DNA of 6,194 nucleotides from Kiritimatiellia bacterium (GCA_017965685.1 JAGCPM010000051.1:1-6194); one strand, 5' to 3'; numbered from the stretch's first letter, positions 1 through 5,948 are shown. Made by a program: numbers and translations. The notes: generated by a model from the letters alone, not told the origin.

Positions 1-1
1 A

Positions 2-130
2 GGGTGTGCGCTCTGCACGGAGCTGCACTTCGCCGCCGCGAGCGAGGAGGCATTCAAGTCCATGCCGGTCTGGGAAAACACCAACGGCACCCTCGGCGCC
101 GACAACGCCACCATCCGCTTCGACCTCTAA
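2..130 (+). CDS. C-terminal fragment of an unrecognised protein (5' end outside the window)
   Basis: An open frame enters from the left edge and ends at TAA (128-130), leaving 42 residues. The fragment begins GCALCTELHF and ends NATIRFDL. It has two closely spaced cysteines (fragment residues 2 and 5) and an acidic/polar tail with no membrane segment. I do not recognise the family. Support for its being real coding is the continuous frame with GC-rich third positions and a terminator-like hairpin exactly at its stop codon. The frames at 4-375 and 6-239 on the same strand look like low-complexity shadows. The gene converges on the minus-strand operon, with an 80-bp gap between the two stop codons, so it is probably a separate transcription unit. 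Confidence 0.6.
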   Translation, partial: GCALCTELHFAAASEEAFKSMPVWENTNGTLGADNATIRFDL

Positions 131-147
131 GCGGATGGTTTCACTTC
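110..147 (+). terminator. Hairpin overlapping the stop codon, likely intrinsic terminator of the left-edge gene
   Basis: Bases 110-120 (ACCATCCGCTT) and 129-139 (AAGCGGATGGT) are a perfect 11-bp inverted repeat with an 8-base loop (121-128). A short T/C-rich stretch follows (TTTCACTT). The 3' arm includes part of the TAA stop codon, so the last codons of the gene form the 5' arm. The T tract is weak, so the efficiency is uncertain. On the minus strand no U tract follows, so it looks one-directional. Confidence 0.55.
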
Positions 148-190
148 CCTACCGGAGCAAAACAGCTTCCCCGTGCGAGTGCATGGGAAT

Positions 191-207
191 CGGCAATCGA
201 ACTGCCG
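191..207 (-). terminator. Weak hairpin just after the phosphoribosyltransferase stop, possible operon terminator
   Basis: Read on the minus strand, the sequence 3 bases past the stop codon is CGGCAGT-TCG-ATTGCCG. This is a 7-bp stem (with one G-T pair) or a 5-bp stem with a larger loop. It is followed by ATTCCC rather than a true U tract. Its position at the end of the five-gene operon suggests an RNA 3' end, but the sequence alone does not prove a terminator. Confidence 0.3.
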
Positions 208-209
208 GG

Positions 210-749
210 TTATTTGCAGGAGGCGACAAGTTCGGCTAGGACGGGATCTTTCTCGGCGAGCTGGCCGTCTGTGAGTCCGTCCAGCTCGTGCGGGAAAACG
301 AGCCAGTCGAGGCCGGCGTCGCGGACGAAGAAATCCGGCTTGAGATCCGTCCTGTTCTTGTCCGGCTTCCAATAGACGCACGCCATGCGCATCTCGGCGC
401 CCGCCTCGCCGATCTTCGCCTTTACGGCGGCGGCGGTCTTGCCGGTATCGAAGACGTCATCCACGACCAGCACTTTGTCGCCCGGGCGGATCATTCCAAA
501 GACCATCTCTCCGTGGGTGAATGCTACGGCGCCTTCATTTTGCCCTATGCCTGAGTAGCTGGCCGCCTTCAACGGAATGTGCTGGACGTCCCAGCCGGTC
601 GCCTTGAAGAATTCGTGGACGCAAATTCCGACGGGCGCCCCGCCGCGCCAGAGAGCGATCAGGAGGTCTGGCTTCCATCCAGAAGAGCGTATCCTGGCGG
701 CGAGCCGCCACATGTCCGACTGGTATTCGTTTGCCGAAAGATAGCGCAT
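210..749 (-). CDS. Phosphoribosyltransferase (purine PRTase-like, type I fold)
   Basis: This is a 179-residue cytosolic protein. The PRPP-binding loop is clear at residues 93-105 (VLVVDDVFDTGKT): two aspartates after a hydrophobic strand, then a TGKT turn. A pyrophosphate-loop-like WRGG lies at 34-37, and the C-terminal DWLVFPHEL (148-156) resembles the end of hypoxanthine/xanthine-type PRTases of the COG2236 kind. The expected reaction is transfer of phosphoribose from PRPP to a purine base with release of pyrophosphate; the base specificity cannot be read here. It is the last gene of the operon. Its ATG lies 8 bases after the STAS stop codon, and a GGAG site fills that gap, so co-expression is likely. 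A salvage enzyme at the end of a signalling operon is unexpected; it may be a passenger or may respond to the same signal. The family is secure, the substrate is not. Confidence 0.9.
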   Translation of the reverse strand: MRYLSANEYQSDMWRLAARIRSSGWKPDLLIALWRGGAPVGICVHEFFKATGWDVQHIPLKAASYSGIGQNEGAVAFTHGEMVFGMIRPGDKVLVVDDVFDTGKTAAAVKAKIGEAGAEMRMACVYWKPDKNRTDLKPDFFVRDAGLDWLVFPHELDGLTDGQLAEKDPVLAELVASCK

Positions 750-757
750 GTTCTCCG

Positions 758-1051
758 TCAGACGAGATTAAGGATGCCGGAGAAGCCCGTTATGTCGAGC
801 ACCTCGCGGACGGAAGGCTGCACGTTCGCTATCAGGAGTTCACCTCCGCTAGCCAGCATCGTCTTGTGCGCGGTGAGAAGCAGCCGCAGCCCCGCCGAAC
901 TCATGTAGGGCACTTCCGCCAGGTCGAGCACGACCTGCGTCGCATCCCCGAACTTGAGTTCTGCCTCGAATGCCGGCGCGGTGACGGTATCGATTCTTCC
1001 GCTGACCGAGAGCGTGAGCTTGGAGCCTTCTTGCTTTGCTTCAACTTTCAT
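758..1051 (-). CDS. STAS-domain anti-sigma-factor antagonist (SpoIIAA/RsbV-like)
   Basis: This 97-residue protein is a single STAS domain of the usual antagonist length. It shows strand SKLTLSVSGRID (10-21), strand QVVLDLAEVPYMSSAGLRLL (39-58) and helix SVREVLDITGF (80-90). The loop before the second helix reads YMSSAGLR (49-56), so Ser51 or Ser52 is the probable phosphorylation site. Many RsbV proteins have an Asp before the serine; the SSAGLR form is known in other antagonists. In this family the unphosphorylated form binds an RsbW-type kinase and releases its target, usually a sigma factor. Its start codon lies inside the last codons of the phosphatase/kinase gene (11-base overlap), and only a weak GGGA site precedes it, so translation is probably coupled. 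The phosphatase and kinase acting on it are most likely the two domains of the upstream product. Confidence 0.93.
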   Translation of the reverse strand: MKVEAKQEGSKLTLSVSGRIDTVTAPAFEAELKFGDATQVVLDLAEVPYMSSAGLRLLLTAHKTMLASGGELLIANVQPSVREVLDITGFSGILNLV

Positions 1052-3068
1052 AGTCTGTTCCCATTGTTAGTATGTTCATTCCTTCCCGCCGCTTGTACGT
1101 GACGGGAGACATTGTCTTCTTGACAATCAGGATTCCGAGCCCGCCGACAGTGCGCTCCTGCGCGCTGAGGGTGATGTCGGGATCGCGCCTGACGAGCGGA
1201 TCGAAGGGCTTTCCGTCATCTGCGAAAACGAGGCGCACGCCCTGCGGGTGGCGCGTGAGCTCCACCGAAAGCGTCCAATGCGTCGCGCCGGAGTAGTTTA
1301 CGATGTTCGCGAAAATCTCGTCTGCGGCGACCAGCAGCCTGTTGCGGAGTTTTTCCGGCACATCTTCAAGCGCTGCGGCGAGGTCTGTCGCGGCGCGCTC
1401 CAGCCCCTCCATGTTTGGCGCGTACTCGCGTGTGACCGTGAAGGGCTCGCCCCGGTAGCGCATGATGAGCTGCGTGCAGTCGTCCGCCTGCTCGACATTC
1501 CCTGCGTGGCGGCGAACGTCTGCGAGGACGGCGTCGAGAAGCGTCTTGCGCCAGTACCGGCCGCAGGATGAAATCGTCTTTAGCAGTTGTGCGTCCCCGT
1601 AAAGTTCCCCGTTCGCGTCGGGCTGCTCCGTGATGCCGTCCGTGTAGAGGTATATCTCGTCGCCCGGTTCCAGCTGGATTTCGTTTGTGGCGTAGGGAAC
1701 GCCCGCCATCGCCCCCAGGGCCAGCGAGGGCCTGGTCTTGAGGAATTCGGCCTTGCCGTCTTCCCTGATCAGGACGGGATGGTTGTGTCCGGCGTTCACG
1801 AAGGTGACGCGGCCGGTCTTGGTGTTCAGCTCGCCGGCCCACGCTGTGACGAACGTGTTGGAGGCGTTGCCCTCGCACAGGGCGTCATTTGCTTCGGCGA
1901 AGGCCTGCGACAGCGGCTTGCCGGTGTGTGCGGCACTCGTGATGAGGGTTTTTGCTCTCATCATGAACATCGCGGCGGGGACGCCTTTGCCGCTGACGTC
2001 GGCAATGAGGAAGAGAACGCGGTCTTTGCTCGTGAAGTAGAAGTCGTAGAAGTCGCCGCCGACCTCCTTGGCGGTTTCCATCGATGCCCATATGTCGAAT
2101 CGATTCTCGTCCGGGAAGGGCGGGAAAACGTTGGGGAGGGCCGAAAGCTGGATGCTCTTCGCCATCTCCAGCTCCTTTGCCGCCTGTGCGTGCATCTGCT
2201 GGCGCACGAAAGCCGAGATCACGAAGCCGACGAGAAGGGCCACGAAAACGAGAGCCGCGCCGTTCAGGATCGCCGTGGAGCCCACAAGCACGTCGCGCTG
2301 CACGGCGGCCGATCCTTTTGGTATCATCACGTACACGGGGAAGGTTTCGATTTCCATTCTTTTCCAGTAGAACGTGTCGTCGGGCTCGATCCACTGGGAT
2401 CCTTCGCGGTTCGGTTCTTCGTAGTCGGAAAGAACGAGTCCGGTCGCGGTGGTGACGACAATGCCGCCCGTGCCGCCGACGTGCCAGTTGCGGAACAGGT
2501 CTACGCAAGTGGAGCGGGTGAGTGACTGCAGGGCCTTTGCGTCGCAGCCGATTTCGAAGAATCCTCCGGCGTGCCGCCACACGCCGACGAACTTGCGCCA
2601 GTTGTTGTTCACGGCGTTGTTGCGGAACGGCTGGCAGTATTCGGTATCGCTCCCATCGACGAGACACATCATGTTGGCGGCCTCTCCGCCGGCCTCAGCA
2701 AAGTTGAATGCCGGTCTAGCATCTGTCGCTAGGTAGTCCGCGACCGACGAGCGGATTATGTCGCCCGCGTTGTCGGCTATGCTGATTTCGGTGACGCGCA
2801 TTTCGTTCGCCAGAGTCTGGAGAGAGCGCGGATCGTCCGGATATCCTTCTTCCAGCGTTTCGCGAACGGCCATGCACACGCGCACGAGCCGCTCGTTGAT
2901 GCAGTCGGTGAGTTCGTCCTGCACGTTTTTAAATGTGCGGTCGATGAGTTCGTAGGCGTCGTGCTTCGAGAGACCGTCATGAAGGCACCACGAGAAGATG
3001 AATGACAGTAGGAACGTGGCGAGCACGCTGCATGCCAGCTTCACGTAAAGGTTTCGGCGCTCCGTCAT
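1041..3068 (-). CDS. Membrane receptor with Cache-like sensor, PP2C/SpoIIE phosphatase and C-terminal RsbW-like kinase
   Basis: This 675-residue protein has two membrane spans, at about 11-29 and 261-287, flanking a roughly 230-residue periplasmic region. The segment WHVGGTGG (195-202) followed by TATG (207-210) looks like the distal half of a double Cache fold. The cytosolic part holds a PP2C/SpoIIE phosphatase at about 293-540, with metal-binding motifs GGDFYD (337-342), DVSGKG (357-362), NAGHNHP (425-431), YTDGITE (475-481) and the late DD at 529-530. A GHKL ATPase of the HATPase_c_2/RsbW type follows at about 545-675, with N-box ADEIFANIVNYSG (Glu584, Asn588), DDGKPFDP (617-624) and glycine lid VGGLGI (641-646). 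Both domains appear intact. The likely role is ligand-controlled dephosphorylation and rephosphorylation of the adjacent STAS protein. PP2C-kinase fusions are known elsewhere (for example Rv1364c and SypE). The start is set by a perfect AGGAGG six bases upstream, and its ATG overlaps the preceding stop as ATGA. Confidence 0.93.
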   Translation of the reverse strand: MTERRNLYVKLACSVLATFLLSFIFSWCLHDGLSKHDAYELIDRTFKNVQDELTDCINERLVRVCMAVRETLEEGYPDDPRSLQTLANEMRVTEISIADNAGDIIRSSVADYLATDARPAFNFAEAGGEAANMMCLVDGSDTEYCQPFRNNAVNNNWRKFVGVWRHAGGFFEIGCDAKALQSLTRSTCVDLFRNWHVGGTGGIVVTTATGLVLSDYEEPNREGSQWIEPDDTFYWKRMEIETFPVYVMIPKGSAAVQRDVLVGSTAILNGAALVFVALLVGFVISAFVRQQMHAQAAKELEMAKSIQLSALPNVFPPFPDENRFDIWASMETAKEVGGDFYDFYFTSKDRVLFLIADVSGKGVPAAMFMMRAKTLITSAAHTGKPLSQAFAEANDALCEGNASNTFVTAWAGELNTKTGRVTFVNAGHNHPVLIREDGKAEFLKTRPSLALGAMAGVPYATNEIQLEPGDEIYLYTDGITEQPDANGELYGDAQLLKTISSCGRYWRKTLLDAVLADVRRHAGNVEQADDCTQLIMRYRGEPFTVTREYAPNMEGLERAATDLAAALEDVPEKLRNRLLVAADEIFANIVNYSGATHWTLSVELTRHPQGVRLVFADDGKPFDPLVRRDPDITLSAQERTVGGLGILIVKKTMSPVTYKRREGMNILTMGTDYES

Positions 3069-3772
3069 TTTACACCTCCTTCCTCTATGACGGCGTTTGC
3101 GGCGGACAGTACGTCGGGCCGCCGTTTGTCGACGGCCACTCCATAAATATCTTTCGTCTCGAGCGGCGTGACGAGAAGCTGCCCGTTCGAGTTTTCGGCC
3201 ATCGCGACGAGCTGTATGGAATCGAAGAATATCGCGTCAACCTCGTTCCTTTCGAGAGCGGCGGCCGCATCGTCTAGCTTGTTGTAGCGCATTGGATCGC
3301 ATCCGTGGAAACAGAGATAGAGGTCGTGCACGGAATCGGCCTCAACCGCTATGCGGAATGTGGCGATGCGCGACATGCGCGGCTTCTTTCCGTCCTTGCG
3401 GTACAAAAAGCACGCGCCGCCGTTGCCGTATGGCGTGGAGAAGTCGACGTCTCTCTGTCGCGCCTCGGTGATGATTATGGTGGCTATTCCAAGATCGGCC
3501 GTGCCGGCCTTGAGGCGCGGTATTATGTCGTTGAAGCGCACTCCCTCCACGACGAGTCCTCGGCCCAGCTTCGCGGCGATCCGGCGCGCGAGGTCGATGT
3601 CCGTTCCGACGATGGTCCCGGTCTCGTCGACGTAGGAGCATGGCGGATCGGTGGGGTACGTTACGAGCACCAGCGGACGCGAAGAATCCGCGATGCGTTG
3701 ATCAAGGCTTTGCGCGGAGCGGTCCGAGCAGCCCGCGATGGCGACGAGCGCCAGAATGACCGGTATTCTCAT
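3065..3772 (-). CDS. Periplasmic solute-binding lipoprotein, family 3 (SBP_bac_3)
   Basis: This is a 235-residue precursor. The N-terminus MRIPVILALVAIAGC is a short lipoprotein signal peptide with lipobox AIAGC, so lipidation is expected at Cys15. The mature part follows the family-3 binding-protein pattern: GTDIDLARRIAAKLG (56-70), IIPRLKAGTADLGIA (83-97), then TEARQRDVDFSTPY (102-115), close to the usual TPER..VDFS.PY signature of amino-acid binding proteins. The second lobe begins near residue 137, and DAIFFDS (179-185) fits its ligand-cleft strand. The ligand is unknown; polar amino acids are typical for the family. There is no ABC permease or ATPase gene nearby. Its ATG overlaps the transporter stop and its TGA overlaps the receptor ATG. 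Mature Cys45, Cys121, Cys154 and Cys158 are unusual in number. A sensory role with the downstream receptor is my inference; uptake with distant ABC partners is the alternative. Confidence 0.88.
   Translation of the reverse strand: MRIPVILALVAIAGCSDRSAQSLDQRIADSSRPLVLVTYPTDPPCSYVDETGTIVGTDIDLARRIAAKLGRGLVVEGVRFNDIIPRLKAGTADLGIATIIITEARQRDVDFSTPYGNGGACFLYRKDGKKPRMSRIATFRIAVEADSVHDLYLCFHGCDPMRYNKLDDAAAALERNEVDAIFFDSIQLVAMAENSNGQLLVTPLETKDIYGVAVDKRRPDVLSAANAVIEEGGVK
3075..3080 (-). promoter_or_regulatory. Perfect Shine-Dalgarno (AGGAGG) for the phosphatase/kinase gene
   Basis: On the minus strand AGGAGG is followed by TGTAAA and then ATG, giving ideal 6-base spacing. It lies inside the last codons of the solute-binding lipoprotein gene. 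It is the strongest ribosome site in the operon, which suggests the receptor is translated partly independently of the upstream genes. It also fixes the start codon at 3068. Confidence 0.8.
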
Positions 3773-5472
3773 AGCTTGAATGCGTTCCTGTTGAACCCTG
3801 TAGTTGTAAGATTCCTGCGCCCGGGAAGGTTTTCCATCAGGTTCGAGACCAGATAGCTCCTGAGCGACGACACCTTCGCGTCGGCGTCTGTGATGTCGAA
3901 TATTTCGCCGTCGTCGCGAATGGTGACGTAAAGAGTGTCCTTCGCGCTGAAATCGAGCGTGACTTCCGCGCGGATGCGGCGGCCGGGATTGTGGTCCTTG
4001 ACCAACAAGAGGGTTTCTTCCGCGAGGAGTGCGGCGATCGACGCCTTGCGCCCGCCCAAGTTGCGGCGCACCGCGAGGAACCGGTTTATCTTCCGCGATA
4101 GCGCGCAGACGGCGGCTTCATCTACAATGGTGTCGTAGACTCTCATTTTGCGAGCCCTTTCGCTGCTCAGGAAATGCGGCAGCGCCTTGCGCCCCCACTT
4201 GACTGCGATGAAGGCGGCTGTGGCTCCGAGCGCCGCATAGGGGGCGAGGGCCATCGCCATCCATACGCCGTTTGCGCCGAACATTTCGCCAAGGGCCGGG
4301 AAGAGGAGCAGGGGAGCGAAGAGCATGGCGCCGGCTGTCAGGGCCAAAGCTAGCGTTTCCTTTCCGAGGCATGTCCAATACATGTTGAAGAGAGCTACGA
4401 CGGCGGTCCCGGCGAGACCCGCGGACACAATCCGCACCGCCTTGTGCGCTTCCGCGGCGAGCGCGGAATCGCCCATTCCGACGATGGCCGTCGCAATCTG
4501 CGGGAAGACGGCGAGAAGGACGGTTGCGAGAATTCCGGTCGCGAGCGATCCTGCCGTTGCATATCGCAAGATGCGCATGGCGAGCCTGTCGTTCTTTTCG
4601 CCGATGTATACGCTCGCAAGGGGCTGCATCGCCCTGGGAACGCCGTCGAACACTGCGGCGAGTTCCAGCACGGCGACGACTACGGCCAATACCGGCAGCA
4701 TCTCCGCGCCAAGGCGCGATACGATGTAGAGATTGAGTGCCAGCATAAGCGCGGCCTGCGCAAGGCGGCTGGAGGCTTCGCCCATTGAGCATTTGCAGAT
4801 TCTGAGCGTGTCCGCGAAAGAGAAGTGTTTCGCGAACCTGAGCGAATTCGTCTTTTTGCGGAAATGGAATGCGAGCACCGATATCGCGAGGATGTGCCCG
4901 ACCGCGGTGCCGATGGCGCAGCCGGCGATTCCGAGGCGCATCGTTAGCGCGCATGAAACGGCGAAGTTCGCTGCGAGCTGGACCGCGTATGCCAGAATGC
5001 ATATCTTCTCGTCGCCGTCGGCGTAGCATACGCACGAGAGGTAGAACGCGACCGGCTCCACAACCACGCACGGCAGGAACCACAGCCAGTACTCCTTTAC
5101 GCCTTCGAGCACCGCGCCGTGCACTCCGAAAGCCTCGGCCGCCTTTTCCCTGAATACGGCAAGGGCGACCAGCGCCGCACCGCCGACCATCAGCGCGCTC
5201 CACAGCCCCTGCGTGAGGTATTCGCTCGCCCTGCGCCTGTCGAACCGGCCAGATTCCACCGCGAAGAGAACGCTCGTTCCCGTTCCGACGAGAAGGGCTA
5301 AGAACTCGACGAGGCACAACACCGGCTGCATGAGGTTCACCGCCGCGAGGGCGTCTTCGCCCAGCACGTGGCCGCAAACCGCCGAATCCACGAGATTCAT
5401 CAAAAACTCGCAGACCATCGCGAACATCGCGGCGGGCAGAAACTTAAGGAACTTGTCAAGCGTGAACGTCAT
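3769..5472 (-). CDS. MATE-family transporter with a C-terminal GHKL (RsbW-like) ATPase-like domain
   Basis: This 567-residue protein is longer than the roughly 450 residues typical of MATE exporters. Residues 10-430 are a polytopic membrane domain, probably twelve helices in two similar halves, with FLMNLVDSAVCGHVLGEDALAA (23-44) matching the first-helix region of MATE proteins (xxxxVDxxxxGxLG). Such proteins exchange Na+ or H+ for drugs, metabolites or lipid-linked sugars; the substrate here is unknown. The cytosolic tail (about 440-567) looks like an RsbW-type ATPase: a helix with LLAEETLLLVKDHN (482-495) in the N-box position and IRDDGEIFDI (518-527) in the G1 position. The glycine-rich G2 lid is not visible; the tail instead ends GFNRNAFKL. 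It may bind ATP poorly, or act only as a docking domain. It is the first gene of the operon and follows its promoter directly. No Shine-Dalgarno lies at normal spacing before the ATG. The MATE call is firm; the tail assignment is moderate. Confidence 0.85.
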   Translation of the reverse strand: MTFTLDKFLKFLPAAMFAMVCEFLMNLVDSAVCGHVLGEDALAAVNLMQPVLCLVEFLALLVGTGTSVLFAVESGRFDRRRASEYLTQGLWSALMVGGAALVALAVFREKAAEAFGVHGAVLEGVKEYWLWFLPCVVVEPVAFYLSCVCYADGDEKICILAYAVQLAANFAVSCALTMRLGIAGCAIGTAVGHILAISVLAFHFRKKTNSLRFAKHFSFADTLRICKCSMGEASSRLAQAALMLALNLYIVSRLGAEMLPVLAVVVAVLELAAVFDGVPRAMQPLASVYIGEKNDRLAMRILRYATAGSLATGILATVLLAVFPQIATAIVGMGDSALAAEAHKAVRIVSAGLAGTAVVALFNMYWTCLGKETLALALTAGAMLFAPLLLFPALGEMFGANGVWMAMALAPYAALGATAAFIAVKWGRKALPHFLSSERARKMRVYDTIVDEAAVCALSRKINRFLAVRRNLGGRKASIAALLAEETLLLVKDHNPGRRIRAEVTLDFSAKDTLYVTIRDDGEIFDITDADAKVSSLRSYLVSNLMENLPGRRNLTTTGFNRNAFKL

Positions 5473-5484
5473 TTGTTTGCGGTA

Positions 5485-5513
5485 AGAATATCAAAATTTT
5501 CCCTCCGTGTCAA
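5485..5513 (-). promoter_or_regulatory. Promoter of the five-gene operon (perfect -35, extended -10)
   Basis: On the minus strand, TTGACA (5513-5508) is a perfect -35 box. After exactly 17 bases comes TATTCT (5490-5485), a 4/6 match to the -10 consensus, preceded by TG-A as an extended -10. Transcription would start near 5478, only about 6-8 bases before the ATG at 5472. This predicts an almost leaderless mRNA and fits the lack of a Shine-Dalgarno there. The only purine-rich site (GGAGGG, 5506-5501) sits between the promoter boxes and would not be transcribed. Confidence 0.7.
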
Positions 5514-5528
5514 TCCGCGGGAGAGGGG

Positions 5529-5557
5529 TTGCGGCAGATGGCTTTTTTTGATATACT
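5529..5557 (+). promoter_or_regulatory. Promoter of the DRTGG/CBS genes (extended -10)
   Basis: TTGCGG (5529-5534) is a weak -35 match, followed after 17 bases by TATACT (5552-5557), a 5/6 match to TATAAT with TG-A before it (extended -10). Transcription would start near 5564, leaving a leader of about 37 bases that contains the AAGGAGA ribosome site. The -10 region, TTTTGATATACTT, is almost identical to that of the divergent operon promoter. Confidence 0.6.
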
Positions 5558-5589
5558 TCTTCCCGACGAAAGCGGAGAACACCGAACAC

Positions 5590-5596
5590 AAGGAGA
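5590..5596 (+). promoter_or_regulatory. Ribosome binding site AAGGAGA that sets the DRTGG gene start
   Basis: AAGGAGA ends four bases before the ATG at 5601. The frame stays open upstream to an ATG at 5529. That earlier start would lie on the predicted -35 box and would add residues unrelated to the family, so 5601 is the better start. Confidence 0.8.
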
Positions 5597-5600
5597 AACA

Positions 5601-5948
5601 ATGACCATTACCGACGTTGTGAAGATACTTGACGGCAAGCTCATCGCGGGCGACGCCACGAGCCCGCGCGCAGTGGGGGCGGTCGTAGCAAACGACCTGA
5701 TGAGCGACGTTCTGTTGAGCGACTACGACGACATACTTCTCATAACATCCCTCGCAAGCGACCAGGCGATCCGCACCGCGCACATCGTCGGCGCGATGGG
5801 AGTGGTCATCCACAACGCGAAGCCGCTTTCCGAGACGATGATACAGGTCGCGAACGACCTCGCCATACCGCTCGTGTCGAGCCCGCTTTCGAAGTACGAC
5901 TGCTGCGTAAGGATGCATGACGCGTTCCTCTCCGAGGAGAGAGGCTGA
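5601..5948 (+). CDS. DRTGG-domain protein (small, stand-alone)
   Basis: This is a 115-residue cytosolic protein starting MTITDVVKIL after a good ribosome site. It matches the stand-alone DRTGG-domain family in length and pattern: an N-terminal helix and strand ending in a short DGKLIAGD turn, a VANDLMSDVLLSD segment (about 31-43) where family members have a similar SDLLSDV, then alternating strands such as ILLITS and MGVVIHN, and a C-terminal IPLVSSPLS (about 90-98). The domain is otherwise seen in fusions with CBS domains and phosphotransacetylases, and it is thought to be regulatory. Its biochemical role is not settled. In many anaerobes, stand-alone copies sit near CBS-domain and RsbW-like ATPase genes. 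Its stop codon overlaps the next start by one base (TGATG), so it is translated together with the CBS protein. It is transcribed away from the partner-switching operon. Confidence 0.85.
   Translation: MTITDVVKILDGKLIAGDATSPRAVGAVVANDLMSDVLLSDYDDILLITSLASDQAIRTAHIVGAMGVVIHNAKPLSETMIQVANDLAIPLVSSPLSKYDCCVRMHDAFLSEERG

Noticed and set aside
131..209. Possible tRNA or small RNA gene between the convergent stops
   Set aside because: The stretch contains short inverted repeats but no cloverleaf arms and no promoter. The terminator-like hairpins explain it better.
1587..2525. Plus-strand open frame of 312 codons
   Set aside because: It lies fully opposite the phosphatase/kinase gene, whose motifs are unmistakable. 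The composition is typical of an antisense shadow in GC-rich DNA, and no domain is recognisable.
1885..2667. Minus-strand open frame of 260 codons inside the phosphatase gene
   Set aside because: It is an Arg-rich shadow frame of the real receptor gene.
4118..5377. Minus-strand open frame of 419 codons inside the transporter gene
   Set aside because: It is a second frame of the MATE gene, extremely rich in Arg, Gly and Ala, with no membrane helices or domain pattern.
5529..5600. Longer N-terminus for the DRTGG protein from the ATG at 5529
   Set aside because: That start sits on the predicted -35 box and has no ribosome site at proper spacing. The ATG at 5601 has AAGGAGA and gives the normal family length.
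5469..5918. Minus-strand open frame of 149 codons opposite the DRTGG gene
   Set aside because: It covers both promoters and runs antisense to a recognisable DRTGG protein, with no family pattern of its own.
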